In this document: one piece after another, positions 52,064 to 59,822 of the stretch | Layout: each line of letters starts with the position of its first letter | Numbering within the stretch: position 1 is the stretch's first letter | Made by a program: the position numbers and the translations under genes | DNA from: Amycolatopsis coloradensis | GTDB taxonomy: Bacteria > Actinomycetota > Actinomycetes > Mycobacteriales > Pseudonocardiaceae | Reading direction: 5' to 3' | DNA length: 64,000 bases | NCBI RefSeq assembly: GCF_037997115.1 | Contig: NZ_CP150484.1 | Location: 2,536,985-2,600,984 of the forward strand | The notes under the pieces: model-generated | Databases searched by the model: none | Seen by the model: the letters and a program-made list of their open reading frames with translations, nothing else | What the model was told of the DNA's origin: nothing

Positions 52064-53608
52064 ATGAACGACGCCCGTACGCTCGATGACTGGTTCACCG
52101 CCACCGTGGCGGAGTTCGGTGACCTGACCGCCTTGGAGGTGGCAGGCGAACGGTTCAGCTATACCGAGCTCGACGCCTTGGCGAGAGGGCTGGCCGGGGT
52201 GCTGATCGCCGAGCATGGCGGTGCGCCGGCGAGGATCGGGCTGCTGGCCGCGCGCTGCCCGCTGGCCTACGCGGGATATCTCGCGGCGCTACGGCTCGGC
52301 GCCACGGTCGTTCCCTTGAACCCGGCGTTCCCGGCGGCCCGTAATGCCGCGATCACCCGAGCGGCCCGCCTTGACCTGGTGCTGGCGCAAAAGGACACGC
52401 CTGGGTATGACGATTTGCCGGTGCCCGTCGTGTGGGCCGATCCCCGGTTGGACACGTTCCGTGCGGGCGCCGACCCCGTCCTGCCCAGCTCGACGGCCGG
52501 TCCGGAGGATCTCGCTTATATCCTCTTCACCTCGGGTTCCACTGGGACGCCGAAAGGTGTGCCGATTCAGCACCGCAACGTTTCCGCCTATCTCGACTAC
52601 GTGATCCCCTTGTACGGCTTGGGTCCGGGCGCGCGGGTCTCGCAGATCTTCGACCTCACCTTCGACCCGTCCGTGCGCGACATGTTCCTCGCGTGGGGCT
52701 CGGGTGCGACGTTGGTGGTGCCCAGCGGCAACGACATTCTCGCGCCGGTGCGGTTCGTGAATCGGGCGCGCTTGACGCATTGGTGCTCGGTGCCCTCCGT
52801 GGTTTCGTTCGCGATGCGGCTGCGCGGCCTCGCTCCCGGCAGCATGCCGACCTTGCGGTGGAGCGTGTTCTGCGGCGAGGCGCTGACCACGAGCCAGGCG
52901 GAGGCGTGGCAGGCCGCGGCTCCGGACAGCGCGTTGGAGAACAGCTACGGCCCCACCGAAGTGACCATCACCTGTACCGGATACCGCCTGCCGGAACAGG
53001 TCGGGCGATGGCCGCGCACGGCGAACGGCACCGTCCCCATCGGAACCATGTACCCGGCACTGGAGACCTTGATCGTCGGTGACGACGGGACGCGCTCGGA
53101 GGACGGCGAACTGTGCGTGCGCGGGCCGCAACGGTTCCCGGGTTACCTGGACCCCGCCGAGAACGTCGGCCGGTTCGTCACGTTCGACGGTGAACGCGCC
53201 GGCGTTTACGACGGCTCGGCGCCCTTGACCGAACAGCACTGGTACCGCACTGGAGACCGGGTACGAGTCGAGGACGGCCAGCTCGTCCACTACGGCAGGC
53301 TCGACCACCAGATCAAAATCCGCGGCTACCGAGTGGAGCTCGGCGAGATCGAAGCAGCTCTCCGGGCGCAACCAGGCGTGCGAGACGCGTTCGTCGTCGC
53401 CGTGGCCGGCTTGAACGGTGAGTTGGACCTCGAAGCCGCATACACCGGCGTCGCACAGGATGCCGAGGTACTCCTCGCCTGCCTGAGGACGAGGCTGCCC
53501 AACTACATGGTGCCGCGTGGTGTGACGGCATTCGATCGGCTGCCGCTCAACCCGAACGGCAAAGTGGATCGAGCCGCATTGGCCGCCAGCCTCGGCGCGG
53601 GCGACTGA
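52064..53608 (+). CDS. Stand-alone amino-acid adenylation enzyme (AMP ligase 2)
   Basis: 514 aa, A-domain-like. P-loop LFTSGSTGTPKGVPIQH, FDLTFDPSVRDMF (the first Asp corresponds to the alpha-amino-binding residue of NRPS A domains), ENSYGPTEVTITCT, WYRTGDRV, GRLDHQIKIRGYRVELGEIE and PLNPNGKVDRAAL. Free-standing enzymes of this pattern (RedM/PigI-like) load amino acids on carrier proteins that ACAD-type flavoproteins then oxidise, which matches the preceding genes. AGGAGGG precedes the ATG. Substrate not predicted. Confidence 0.85.
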   Translation: MNDARTLDDWFTATVAEFGDLTALEVAGERFSYTELDALARGLAGVLIAEHGGAPARIGLLAARCPLAYAGYLAALRLGATVVPLNPAFPAARNAAITRAARLDLVLAQKDTPGYDDLPVPVVWADPRLDTFRAGADPVLPSSTAGPEDLAYILFTSGSTGTPKGVPIQHRNVSAYLDYVIPLYGLGPGARVSQIFDLTFDPSVRDMFLAWGSGATLVVPSGNDILAPVRFVNRARLTHWCSVPSVVSFAMRLRGLAPGSMPTLRWSVFCGEALTTSQAEAWQAAAPDSALENSYGPTEVTITCTGYRLPEQVGRWPRTANGTVPIGTMYPALETLIVGDDGTRSEDGELCVRGPQRFPGYLDPAENVGRFVTFDGERAGVYDGSAPLTEQHWYRTGDRVRVEDGQLVHYGRLDHQIKIRGYRVELGEIEAALRAQPGVRDAFVVAVAGLNGELDLEAAYTGVAQDAEVLLACLRTRLPNYMVPRGVTAFDRLPLNPNGKVDRAALAASLGAGD

Positions 53609-53759
53609 GGCGCCTTCTGGGTATAGGTGACGGGCGAGGGTCGGGACACCGGGTCGAAACGCCACTCACGACCCGACCCCTTGCGGTTCCGATGGTGACC
53701 ACTATTTGACGGGTAGGTCAACTATGGCGTGGCGGTCTCCCTTGTCACGTCGCGGCTGG

Positions 53760-53810
53760 CCGTGAAGGCCTCCTTGCCTACCCTCAGGGTAGGGAAGGAG
53801 GCCTTCACGG
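53760..53810. terminator. Long perfect-type hairpin between convergent genes
   Basis: 25-base arms 53760-53784 and 53786-53810 (CCGTGAAGGCCTCCTT...) with one mismatch and a one-base spacer. It lies between the convergent ligase and PrpE genes, so it may terminate both. The rest of this 326-bp gap holds a GCCACTCACGACCC motif (53661-53674) and a partial MITE-like end near 53837; no gene. Confidence 0.6.
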
Positions 53811-53934
53811 ACGTACCGTCGGCACGAGACACGTTTGCCTTACTCCTCAATAAGCGACCAGATACGCCCTGATACTCCAGTCGAGGGAAGGGGCCATTAC
53901 GTACCTACTCGCCACCGCCACGGGGCAGTGCGGC

Positions 53935-55812
53935 TCAAGATCCACAGAGGACAGCGCGCAGCGCCTCGAGAACGGCCGGATCCTCGATCGTCGGAGGCAC
54001 CGGGTCGGTACGCCCATCCGCGATACCACGCATGGTTTTCCGTAAGATCTTCCCGGACCGTGTCTTGGGCAATGCCTCCACAATGGACACGTCGCGGAAG
54101 GCGGCGAACGGCCCGATATCCTGTCGTACCAGTGCGACCAATTCACTGCTCAGCGTGCTGTCATCGATGTCGGCTCCGGTTTTCAGAACCACGAATCCCC
54201 GGGGCAACTGGCCTTTGAGCTGGTCTTTGATGCCGATCACGGCGCATTCCGCCACGGCAGGGTGAGAGGCGAGCACCGCTTCGATCGAGCCGGTCGACAG
54301 CCGGTGACCTGCGACGTTGATGACGTCATCCGTCCGGCCCATTACGAACAGGTACCCGTCCTCGTCGATGTACCCGGAGTCGCCGGTGAGGTAATAACCG
54401 GGATGCTGTGAGAGGTATTCCTCACGGTACCGCTCGTCGGCGCCCCACAGCGTTGGCAGTGAGCCCGGCGGTAGCGGCAGGGTGATCACAATTGCGCCCT
54501 CTTCGCCGGCGGGGAGCTGTCCACCGGCCCGGTCCAGAATGCGCACGTCCCAGCCTGGCACGGGTTTCGTCGAAGAACCGGCCTTGACCGGCATGGGTTC
54601 GAGACCGCGCGGATTCGCCGCGATGGGCCAGCCGGTCTCGGTCTGCCACCAGTGATCGATGACCGGAACGCCCAGTTTCCCGCTGGCCCAGTGATAAGTC
54701 TCCGGATCGAGCCGTTCGCCTGCCATGAACAAGGTCCGGAATCGTGAAATATCGTATTTGGCCAGTTCGGTCGCGTCCGGATCAATTTTCTTGATGGCCC
54801 GCAATGCGGTCGGTGCGGCGAACAGCGCGTTGACCCCGTGCTCGGCGATCACCCGCCAGAAAGCGCCCGCATCGGGCGTACCGACCGGTTTCCCCTCGTA
54901 CAGAACGGTCGTGGCGCCGATCAGCAGTGGCGCGTAGACGATGTAAGAATGCCCGACGACCCAGCCGACGTCCGAGGCCGCCCACCAGACGTCGCCGGGG
55001 TGGATGTCGTAGACCGCGCCCATCGACCAGGCCAGCGCGACCGCGTGGCCGCCGGTGTCGCGCACGACGCCCTTCGGCTTCCCCGTCGTGCCGGAGGTGT
55101 ACAGGATGTACAGCGGATCGGTCGCGGCGACCGGCACGGGTTCCGCCGGCGACGCGTCCCGGATGACGTCCGTCCAGTCGAGGTCCCGCTCGCCGAGTTC
55201 GGCGCGAGCGCGCTCACGTTGAAGGTAGACGACGTGATCCGGTTGATGCGAGGTGACTCCGAGAGCCGCGTCGATGATCGGCTGGTACTCGACGGTCCTG
55301 GTCGGTTCGATCCCGCACGAGGCCGCCACGATCACCTTCGGCTTGGCGTCGTCGATCCGCGCCGCCAGCTCCTTGGGCGCGAATCCGCCGAACACCACAG
55401 AGTGCACCGCGCCGAGCCGCGCGCAGGCGAGCATGGCGATGACGGCCTCGGGCACCACCGGCAGGTAGACGAGCACGCGGTCGCCCTTCGCGACCCCGAG
55501 CGAGGCGAGGGCTCCGGCGAATCGCGCGACTTCGTCCAGCAGTTCGGCGTAGGTGTACCGCCTGGTGGAGCCGGTGACGGGCGAATCCCAGATCAACGCC
55601 GTCCGGTCGCCGTGGCCCGCGTTGACATGCCGGTCGAGTGTGTTGAACGAGGTGTTCAGCTCGCCGTCGGAAAACCAGCGGTACATCGGCGCGTTCGCGT
55701 CGTCCAGTGCCTTGGTCGGGGGGCGGGTCCAGTCGATCGCTTTGGCGGCTTCGAGCCAGAAGCCATCCGCATCTTCCAGGCTGCGACGGTAGGTTTCGGT
55801 ATACGTGCCCAT
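53935..55812 (-). CDS. Acetyl/propionyl-CoA synthetase (PrpE-like)
   Basis: 625 aa from ATG 55812 (AAAGGAGAG upstream). ANL ligase with the ACS N-terminal domain: YTETYRRSLEDADGFW, P-loop YTSGTTGKPKGVVRDTGGH, WWQTETGWPIA, GYYLTGDSGYIDEDGYLFVMGRTDDVINVAGHRLSTG and acetylation-site Lys in PKTRSGKILRKTMR. The EYQPIID and VGHSY segments resemble PrpE. It makes propionyl-CoA (or acetyl-CoA) from the free acid, a possible extender source for a polyketide. Reverse strand, under the shared upstream element. Confidence 0.88.
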   Translation of the reverse strand: MGTYTETYRRSLEDADGFWLEAAKAIDWTRPPTKALDDANAPMYRWFSDGELNTSFNTLDRHVNAGHGDRTALIWDSPVTGSTRRYTYAELLDEVARFAGALASLGVAKGDRVLVYLPVVPEAVIAMLACARLGAVHSVVFGGFAPKELAARIDDAKPKVIVAASCGIEPTRTVEYQPIIDAALGVTSHQPDHVVYLQRERARAELGERDLDWTDVIRDASPAEPVPVAATDPLYILYTSGTTGKPKGVVRDTGGHAVALAWSMGAVYDIHPGDVWWAASDVGWVVGHSYIVYAPLLIGATTVLYEGKPVGTPDAGAFWRVIAEHGVNALFAAPTALRAIKKIDPDATELAKYDISRFRTLFMAGERLDPETYHWASGKLGVPVIDHWWQTETGWPIAANPRGLEPMPVKAGSSTKPVPGWDVRILDRAGGQLPAGEEGAIVITLPLPPGSLPTLWGADERYREEYLSQHPGYYLTGDSGYIDEDGYLFVMGRTDDVINVAGHRLSTGSIEAVLASHPAVAECAVIGIKDQLKGQLPRGFVVLKTGADIDDSTLSSELVALVRQDIGPFAAFRDVSIVEALPKTRSGKILRKTMRGIADGRTDPVPPTIEDPAVLEALRAVLCGS

Positions 55813-55904
55813 GGTTCCGGCTCTCCTTTTGATCGGCTGGCCCTCGTAACCGGCAGGGCGCTCTACCGTCACTCACGACCCGCCCCTTCGCACCGGCCGG
55901 TCGG

Positions 55905-55959
55905 TTCTCCGGTGAAAACGTTACGGTTCCCCGATCCGTGCGGACGTCTCCGTGATTGC
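55905..55959 (-). promoter_or_regulatory. Shared upstream element, copy 2
   Basis: Second copy of the sequence at 35035-35088 (GGACGTCTCCGTG core), 93 bp before the PrpE start. The 14-bp palindrome of copy 1 is degenerate here (ACGTTACGGTT). A CACTCACGACCC motif lies at 55870-55881. Confidence 0.5.
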
Positions 55960-56042
55960 TCCGGCGAACCGGTGTGACCGCGAAAGTATGGGGCGATTTT
56001 CCCGACGGAAACGGTCGAGTGTCCGATTAGGACTGGCCGGGA

Positions 56043-57674
56043 TCACGGTGCGACCGGTCCGGACAGGCCATAGAGGTCGTTCCCCGCCCAGTTGACGATG
56101 TCGCGTACCGGTTTCGACGGCGGTGCCGGGACGAAGTTGGCCGCGTCGTCGATGCTTCCGGTTCCGGTGTACTTCGCGCGGAGCGGGTACGGGAACACAG
56201 GGCGGGTGCGGAACACCTTGCCGTCGGCGTCGCGGCCGGTGGCGATGGTGCGGTCGGGTGAGGCGCCGCGTTCGACCCAGGCGACGAGCTCGCGTAGTGG
56301 GTCGTACTCGGTGAGTTTGTCGCCGTGGTAACAGTGGTAGAAACCGGGGACCATGAACAACCGGGCCCAGCTCTGTGTCGCGGCGGGACCGCCGGAGGCG
56401 CGGGTCAGCCGCTGGTAGTAGTCGGTGGTGCCGGGCGCCGGGATCGCCTGGTCCGCCCAGCCTTGCCAGAGGACGAGTTTCCCGCCGGAGCGGCGGAATT
56501 CGCGCAGGTCGGTCGACATCGCGTTGGAGCGGACGCCTTCGGGGATGAGGCGGTCGAATTCACGAGCGGTGAAGGTGAACTTCTCGACCGACGAGTGCGG
56601 TGTCCCGTTCGGGTAGGCCATGTACCTGAGGTAGTTGTCGGCGAGCGCGTACGCGTACGAGACGCCGCCGAGTTCCGGGGCCGGGATGATCCAGCCGTAC
56701 CAGGCGAGTTCGGAGCCGACGGCCTGACCGGCCGGGTACAGCTTCCGGCCGCGCTCGTCGGTCGGCGGCGCGTAGAGCCTCTTGGTGGCCTCGACCTGTG
56801 CGGTGGTGAGACAGTCGGCGTTGTCCGTGCCCGGCGGGCAGGTGAGGGAGGCCGGGTTGAAGCGGCAGGCGCGCGGGTCGTCGATGGCTCCGTCGGCGAG
56901 GCCGTCGGACCGGTCGCAGGAGGCGACCGCGGCGGCGTGCAGTGCGGGGAGTTTGCCGGCGGTCAGGATCGGTTTTCCGTCGGCGCCGGTGTTCACTTTG
57001 GCCAGCCAGGTCTGGTAGACGCCGAAGAGCGGCCCCCAGAGGCCTGCCGGGGCGCCGGAGACGATGCCGTCGAAGTCGTGGGGGTAGCGCTGCGCCAGCA
57101 GGAGTCCCTCACGCCCGCAGCCACTGAAGTACGACTTCCTTGGCGGGGCGCCATAGAAGGCGGTGATGACCCGCTTCGAGGCGAGGGACACCACGTGGGG
57201 TGCGCGGAAGGCGAAGTCGTCACGGGCGGTTTGGTTGTTCTCCGCCCATTTCCCGTCGTCGAACACGAGCGGGGTGGTGCCGACGTGGCCGCCGTCGGTG
57301 GACGCGACCGCGACGTCACCGCCATGCGGGAGCCCGCAGTCCGTGAATGGCGGGGCGGTGACGCCGCCGCAGAAGCCGCCGCAGCCGACTTGCACGTACC
57401 GGCCGGCGTAGGTCGTGATGGGCAGCCTGAGCTGGAATCTCACGGCAGGTTCGACATAACCGCGGACGTCGCAGTTCTCGGGTTCGGTCGCCGTCGCCGG
57501 CACGACCGTGGCCGCCGTGACGTGGGTGACCGCGCCCGGCAGGTCGTAGGTGCGCACGAGTTCGGCGCAGGCCCGCACAGGGCGGAGTGTCGCTACGTCG
57601 GCTGCCGCCGCCGGTATCGGTATCAAGCCTGTCGTGATAAGCATCGCTACGCTGAGTATTGCCAACCGTCGCAT
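56043..57674 (-). CDS. Secreted tannase/feruloyl-esterase-family protein lacking the nucleophile Ser
   Basis: 543 aa from ATG 57674. Signal peptide LAILSVAMLITTGLIPIPAAAA. Family features: YVQVGCGGFCGG, DGGH, FDGIVSGAPAG, candidate catalytic Asp in WADQAIP and His in VPGFYHCYHG, and many Cys. The nucleophile elbow, normally GCSxGG, reads GCGREG, so the Ser is Gly. The protein may be inactive, binding-only, or use another residue. Not obviously part of the biosynthetic pathway. Confidence 0.82.
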   Translation of the reverse strand: MRRLAILSVAMLITTGLIPIPAAAADVATLRPVRACAELVRTYDLPGAVTHVTAATVVPATATEPENCDVRGYVEPAVRFQLRLPITTYAGRYVQVGCGGFCGGVTAPPFTDCGLPHGGDVAVASTDGGHVGTTPLVFDDGKWAENNQTARDDFAFRAPHVVSLASKRVITAFYGAPPRKSYFSGCGREGLLLAQRYPHDFDGIVSGAPAGLWGPLFGVYQTWLAKVNTGADGKPILTAGKLPALHAAAVASCDRSDGLADGAIDDPRACRFNPASLTCPPGTDNADCLTTAQVEATKRLYAPPTDERGRKLYPAGQAVGSELAWYGWIIPAPELGGVSYAYALADNYLRYMAYPNGTPHSSVEKFTFTAREFDRLIPEGVRSNAMSTDLREFRRSGGKLVLWQGWADQAIPAPGTTDYYQRLTRASGGPAATQSWARLFMVPGFYHCYHGDKLTEYDPLRELVAWVERGASPDRTIATGRDADGKVFRTRPVFPYPLRAKYTGTGSIDDAANFVPAPPSKPVRDIVNWAGNDLYGLSGPVAP

Positions 57675-57779
57675 GTCTCTACCCAGTTCCCTCGTGTCCT
57701 GAGTTGGAAGTCCGCGTTCATTTGAGTCCATTATGGACAGTTGTGGGTGAGGTAGGTGTGACAGGTGAGGCGTTGGTGC

Positions 57780-57835
57780 GGGGCCGTGAGCGGCGTCTCG
57801 GTTCTCTTGACAACCCGAAACGCCACTCACGCCCC
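57780..57835 (-). terminator. CGTGAGTGGC-type hairpin after SnoaL-like 1
   Basis: About 24-bp arms (57780-57803 and 57812-57835) with two or three mismatches and an 8-nt loop. It lies 32 bp past the stop of the reverse-strand SnoaL-like gene. Carries the same core as 43485-43532. Confidence 0.6.
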
Positions 57836-57867
57836 CCGCCCGGCAAGCGGGGAGGCCCTCTCGGGAG

Positions 57868-58347
57868 TCAGCCCTTGATGGGGCTGCTCTGGTGCGAGAA
57901 GAGGCTCAGCTCGCCGTCTTCGCCGCGAACGACCGTCCACACCGCACGGATCTGGTTCTCCGGCGCGATCTCGGACTCGCCCGCCCGGATGATCCCGCCT
58001 TCGGTGATGACGATCGCGACGTTCGGACCGAGGAACTTGACCTCGAGCGGCCAGCCGTAGACGTGCGCTCCTTTGAGGCCGCCCTGGAAACCTGCGCGCA
58101 TGAAGTCGCGGATCTGCTCCCGGCTGGTCAGCTGGTTGTCCTGCAGCAGCAGGCTGCCGTTCTCGGCGAAGACGTCGGCGAACGTGTCGGCGTCGTTCTT
58201 CAGCCAGGCGTCCTGAATGCGCTGCGGTACCGTGAGGACGGCCTTTTCGTCTTCACTGGTGAATGAACGGTAGAACGCCGTGTCCTCTTTGACCGCGTGG
58301 TCGGCGAGAATCGACGTGGCGTTGCCCCACGAATTGGTGGTCGGCAC
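57868..58347 (-). CDS. SnoaL/NTF2-like protein 1 (SgcJ/EcaC type)
   Basis: 159 aa from GTG 58347. Single NTF2-like cone: VPQRIQDAWLKNDADTFADVFAENGSLLLQDNQLTSREQIRDFMRAGF, then IVITEGGI and SLFSHQSSPIKG. The SgcJ/EcaC group is found beside polyketide pathways, usually with uncertain or accessory function. It ends with the same SPIKG as SnoaL-like 3 (59120-59575). Reverse strand, in line with SnoaL-like 2. Confidence 0.8.
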   Translation of the reverse strand: MPTTNSWGNATSILADHAVKEDTAFYRSFTSEDEKAVLTVPQRIQDAWLKNDADTFADVFAENGSLLLQDNQLTSREQIRDFMRAGFQGGLKGAHVYGWPLEVKFLGPNVAIVITEGGIIRAGESEIAPENQIRAVWTVVRGEDGELSLFSHQSSPIKG

Positions 58348-58369
58348 TGTGATCTCCCGTTAGTAGTCG

Positions 58370-58837
58370 TTACCAGCGGAGCGTTGCGCCGGCGCCGCGG
58401 GGGCTGTTCTGATAGACCGCGAGCTGCCACTCGTCGTCCTTCTTCACGACGACCCAGGTGGAGCGCACCGCGAGCTCTTCGTCGATTTCGGTCTCGCCGG
58501 GGGCGAGAATGCCGCCGTGGGTGCGCAGCAGTGCGACGGTGTCCGAGACGAACCGGACGTCGACCGGCTTGCCGGTGACGCCGCTGTCCTTGAACGGGCC
58601 GGCGTAGGCGGCGGTCATGAACGAGCCGATCGCGTCCCGGCCCTTCTTCAGCACGTCACCGGGGAGGATGAGGATGCCGTCCTCGGTGAACTGCTCGGCG
58701 ACGCCGTAGCCGTCGTTCTTCGCCCATGCGGCGATAAGGCGCAACGGGACGTCAAGGGCTTCCTTTTCCTTCTCTCCGACGAAGGGGCCGTAGTAGTCGT
58801 CCAGCCTGGTCTGGTCGTCGTCAGTGGGTGCAGACAC
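58370..58837 (-). CDS. SnoaL/NTF2-like protein 2 (SgcJ/EcaC type)
   Basis: 155 aa from GTG 58837 (GAAGGAGAA upstream). VPLRLIAAWAKNDGYGVAEQFTEDGILILPGDVLKKGRDAIGSF aligns with its neighbours; VALLRTHGGILAPGETEIDEE and VYQNSPRG end it. It is the first gene of a two-gene reverse operon with SnoaL-like 1 (22-bp gap) and divergent from SnoaL-like 3. Function unknown. Confidence 0.8.
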   Translation of the reverse strand: MSAPTDDDQTRLDDYYGPFVGEKEKEALDVPLRLIAAWAKNDGYGVAEQFTEDGILILPGDVLKKGRDAIGSFMTAAYAGPFKDSGVTGKPVDVRFVSDTVALLRTHGGILAPGETEIDEELAVRSTWVVVKKDDEWQLAVYQNSPRGAGATLRW

Positions 58838-59119
58838 TGTGTTCTCCTTCAAGTGATCGGCTAACCAACGGCACAAATACGATTGGCCCCATACGCCCTT
58901 TACCTTCACACGCGCGATGGCCGGGGCACGTCTCCTGTTTTGCCACGCCGGACGTGCTTCTCACGCGCGATTCTTTGGTGTGCGCTCGCCGGATACGCGG
59001 GTTCGGCGCACTCGAGGAGACGCACCCGAATCTTCGCTGCGGAGACCATTACGACTCGGTACGGGTCCCGTGCCTGGCGGATCGTTCAGGTTATCAGGTA
59101 GTCGATCAAGGAGAGCCGG

Positions 59120-59575
59120 ATGTCAGAGAAGGCCGCAACCCTCGTCGCGGGGGCCAAGCAATGGGCCACCTATTACGGAAAGTTCACACAAGGCGAGGAG
59201 AGCGTCGCGCTGACCGCTCCGCTGCGCGCCAGGGCCGCGTGGGACGCGAATGACGCCGACGCCTTCGCCGATCTCTTCACCGCCAACGGCAGCATCCTGG
59301 TCGACGACACGCAGTTGACCGATCCCGAGGCGATTCGGCTGTTCTTCAAGGAAGCCTTCGCCGGGGCGCTGCGCGGCACCACGCTGGTCATGGAGCCGGT
59401 CGACGTCAAGATCCTCGAGCCGGGCATCGCCGTGGTGATCACGGACGGCGGCGTGCTGTACGAGGGTGAGACCACGGTCCCCGTGGAGCGCACCGTGCGC
59501 GGCACCTGGGTGACCGTCCGGGTCGACGGCGAATGGCGGCTCGTTTCGCAGCAGACCAGTCCCATCAAGGGCTGA
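59120..59575 (+). CDS. SnoaL/NTF2-like protein 3 (SgcJ/EcaC type)
   Basis: 151 aa. APLRARAAWDANDADAFADLFTANGSILVDDTQLTDPEAIRLFFKEAF, VVITDGGVLYEGETTV and SQQTSPIKG show common origin with SnoaL-like 1 and 2. ATG 59120 follows AAGGAGAGCCGG. It is followed at 21 bp by the tiny-ORF chain. Three paralogues side by side suggest a heteromer or different substrates rather than redundancy. Confidence 0.82.
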   Translation: MSEKAATLVAGAKQWATYYGKFTQGEESVALTAPLRARAAWDANDADAFADLFTANGSILVDDTQLTDPEAIRLFFKEAFAGALRGTTLVMEPVDVKILEPGIAVVITDGGVLYEGETTVPVERTVRGTWVTVRVDGEWRLVSQQTSPIKG

Positions 59576-59595
59576 GCTCGAAGGAGAACGAGCCG

Positions 59596-59673
59596 ATGAA
59601 CGTCATCGTCGGGGTTTCGTCCGTGTCCGCCGCGGCGGGCACATCGCACGACATCGGGAGTGACTTCTCATGA
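59596..59673 (+). CDS. Tiny ORF (25 aa) with strong ribosome-binding site
   Basis: AAGGAGAACGAGCCG directly before ATG; encodes MNVIVGVSSVSAAAGTSHDI and five more residues ending DFS. The TGA overlaps the next ATG (ATGA). Too short for homology. Strong initiation signal plus coupling suggests that it is translated, as a leader or peptide. Confidence 0.4.
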   Translation: MNVIVGVSSVSAAAGTSHDIGSDFS

Positions 59674-59822
59674 GCAACCTCCAACGGCGGAACCCGGTCC
59701 CGGTAAGTCTTTCTTCGCCTTCCGGCCCGCGAGAAGGCACAGAGCCCGGCCTCGGGTGGGCCGGCGGCGGACGGGTCACGGGAACGACCGCGTCGCGTCG
59801 GGGGAATGGCGTGCCGGCATGA
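59670..59822 (+). CDS. Small ORF (50 aa) coupled on both sides
   Basis: Starts MSNLQRRNPVPVSLSSPSGP, Gly/Arg/Ser/Pro-rich, no predicted fold. ATGA overlaps link it to the 25-aa ORF before and to the DUF402 gene after. GGGAG lies 9 nt upstream. It may only serve to carry ribosomes into the DUF402 gene. Confidence 0.4.
   Translation: MSNLQRRNPVPVSLSSPSGPREGTEPGLGWAGGGRVTGTTASRRGNGVPA

Noticed and set aside
56325..57725. 466-codon forward open frame
   Set aside because: Shadow of the tannase-family gene; Gly/Arg/Val-rich without domain.
57868..59575. Enediyne cluster suggested by SgcJ/EcaC-type proteins
   Set aside because: No enediyne PKS or other enediyne genes in the window; SnoaL-like proteins occur in many pathways.
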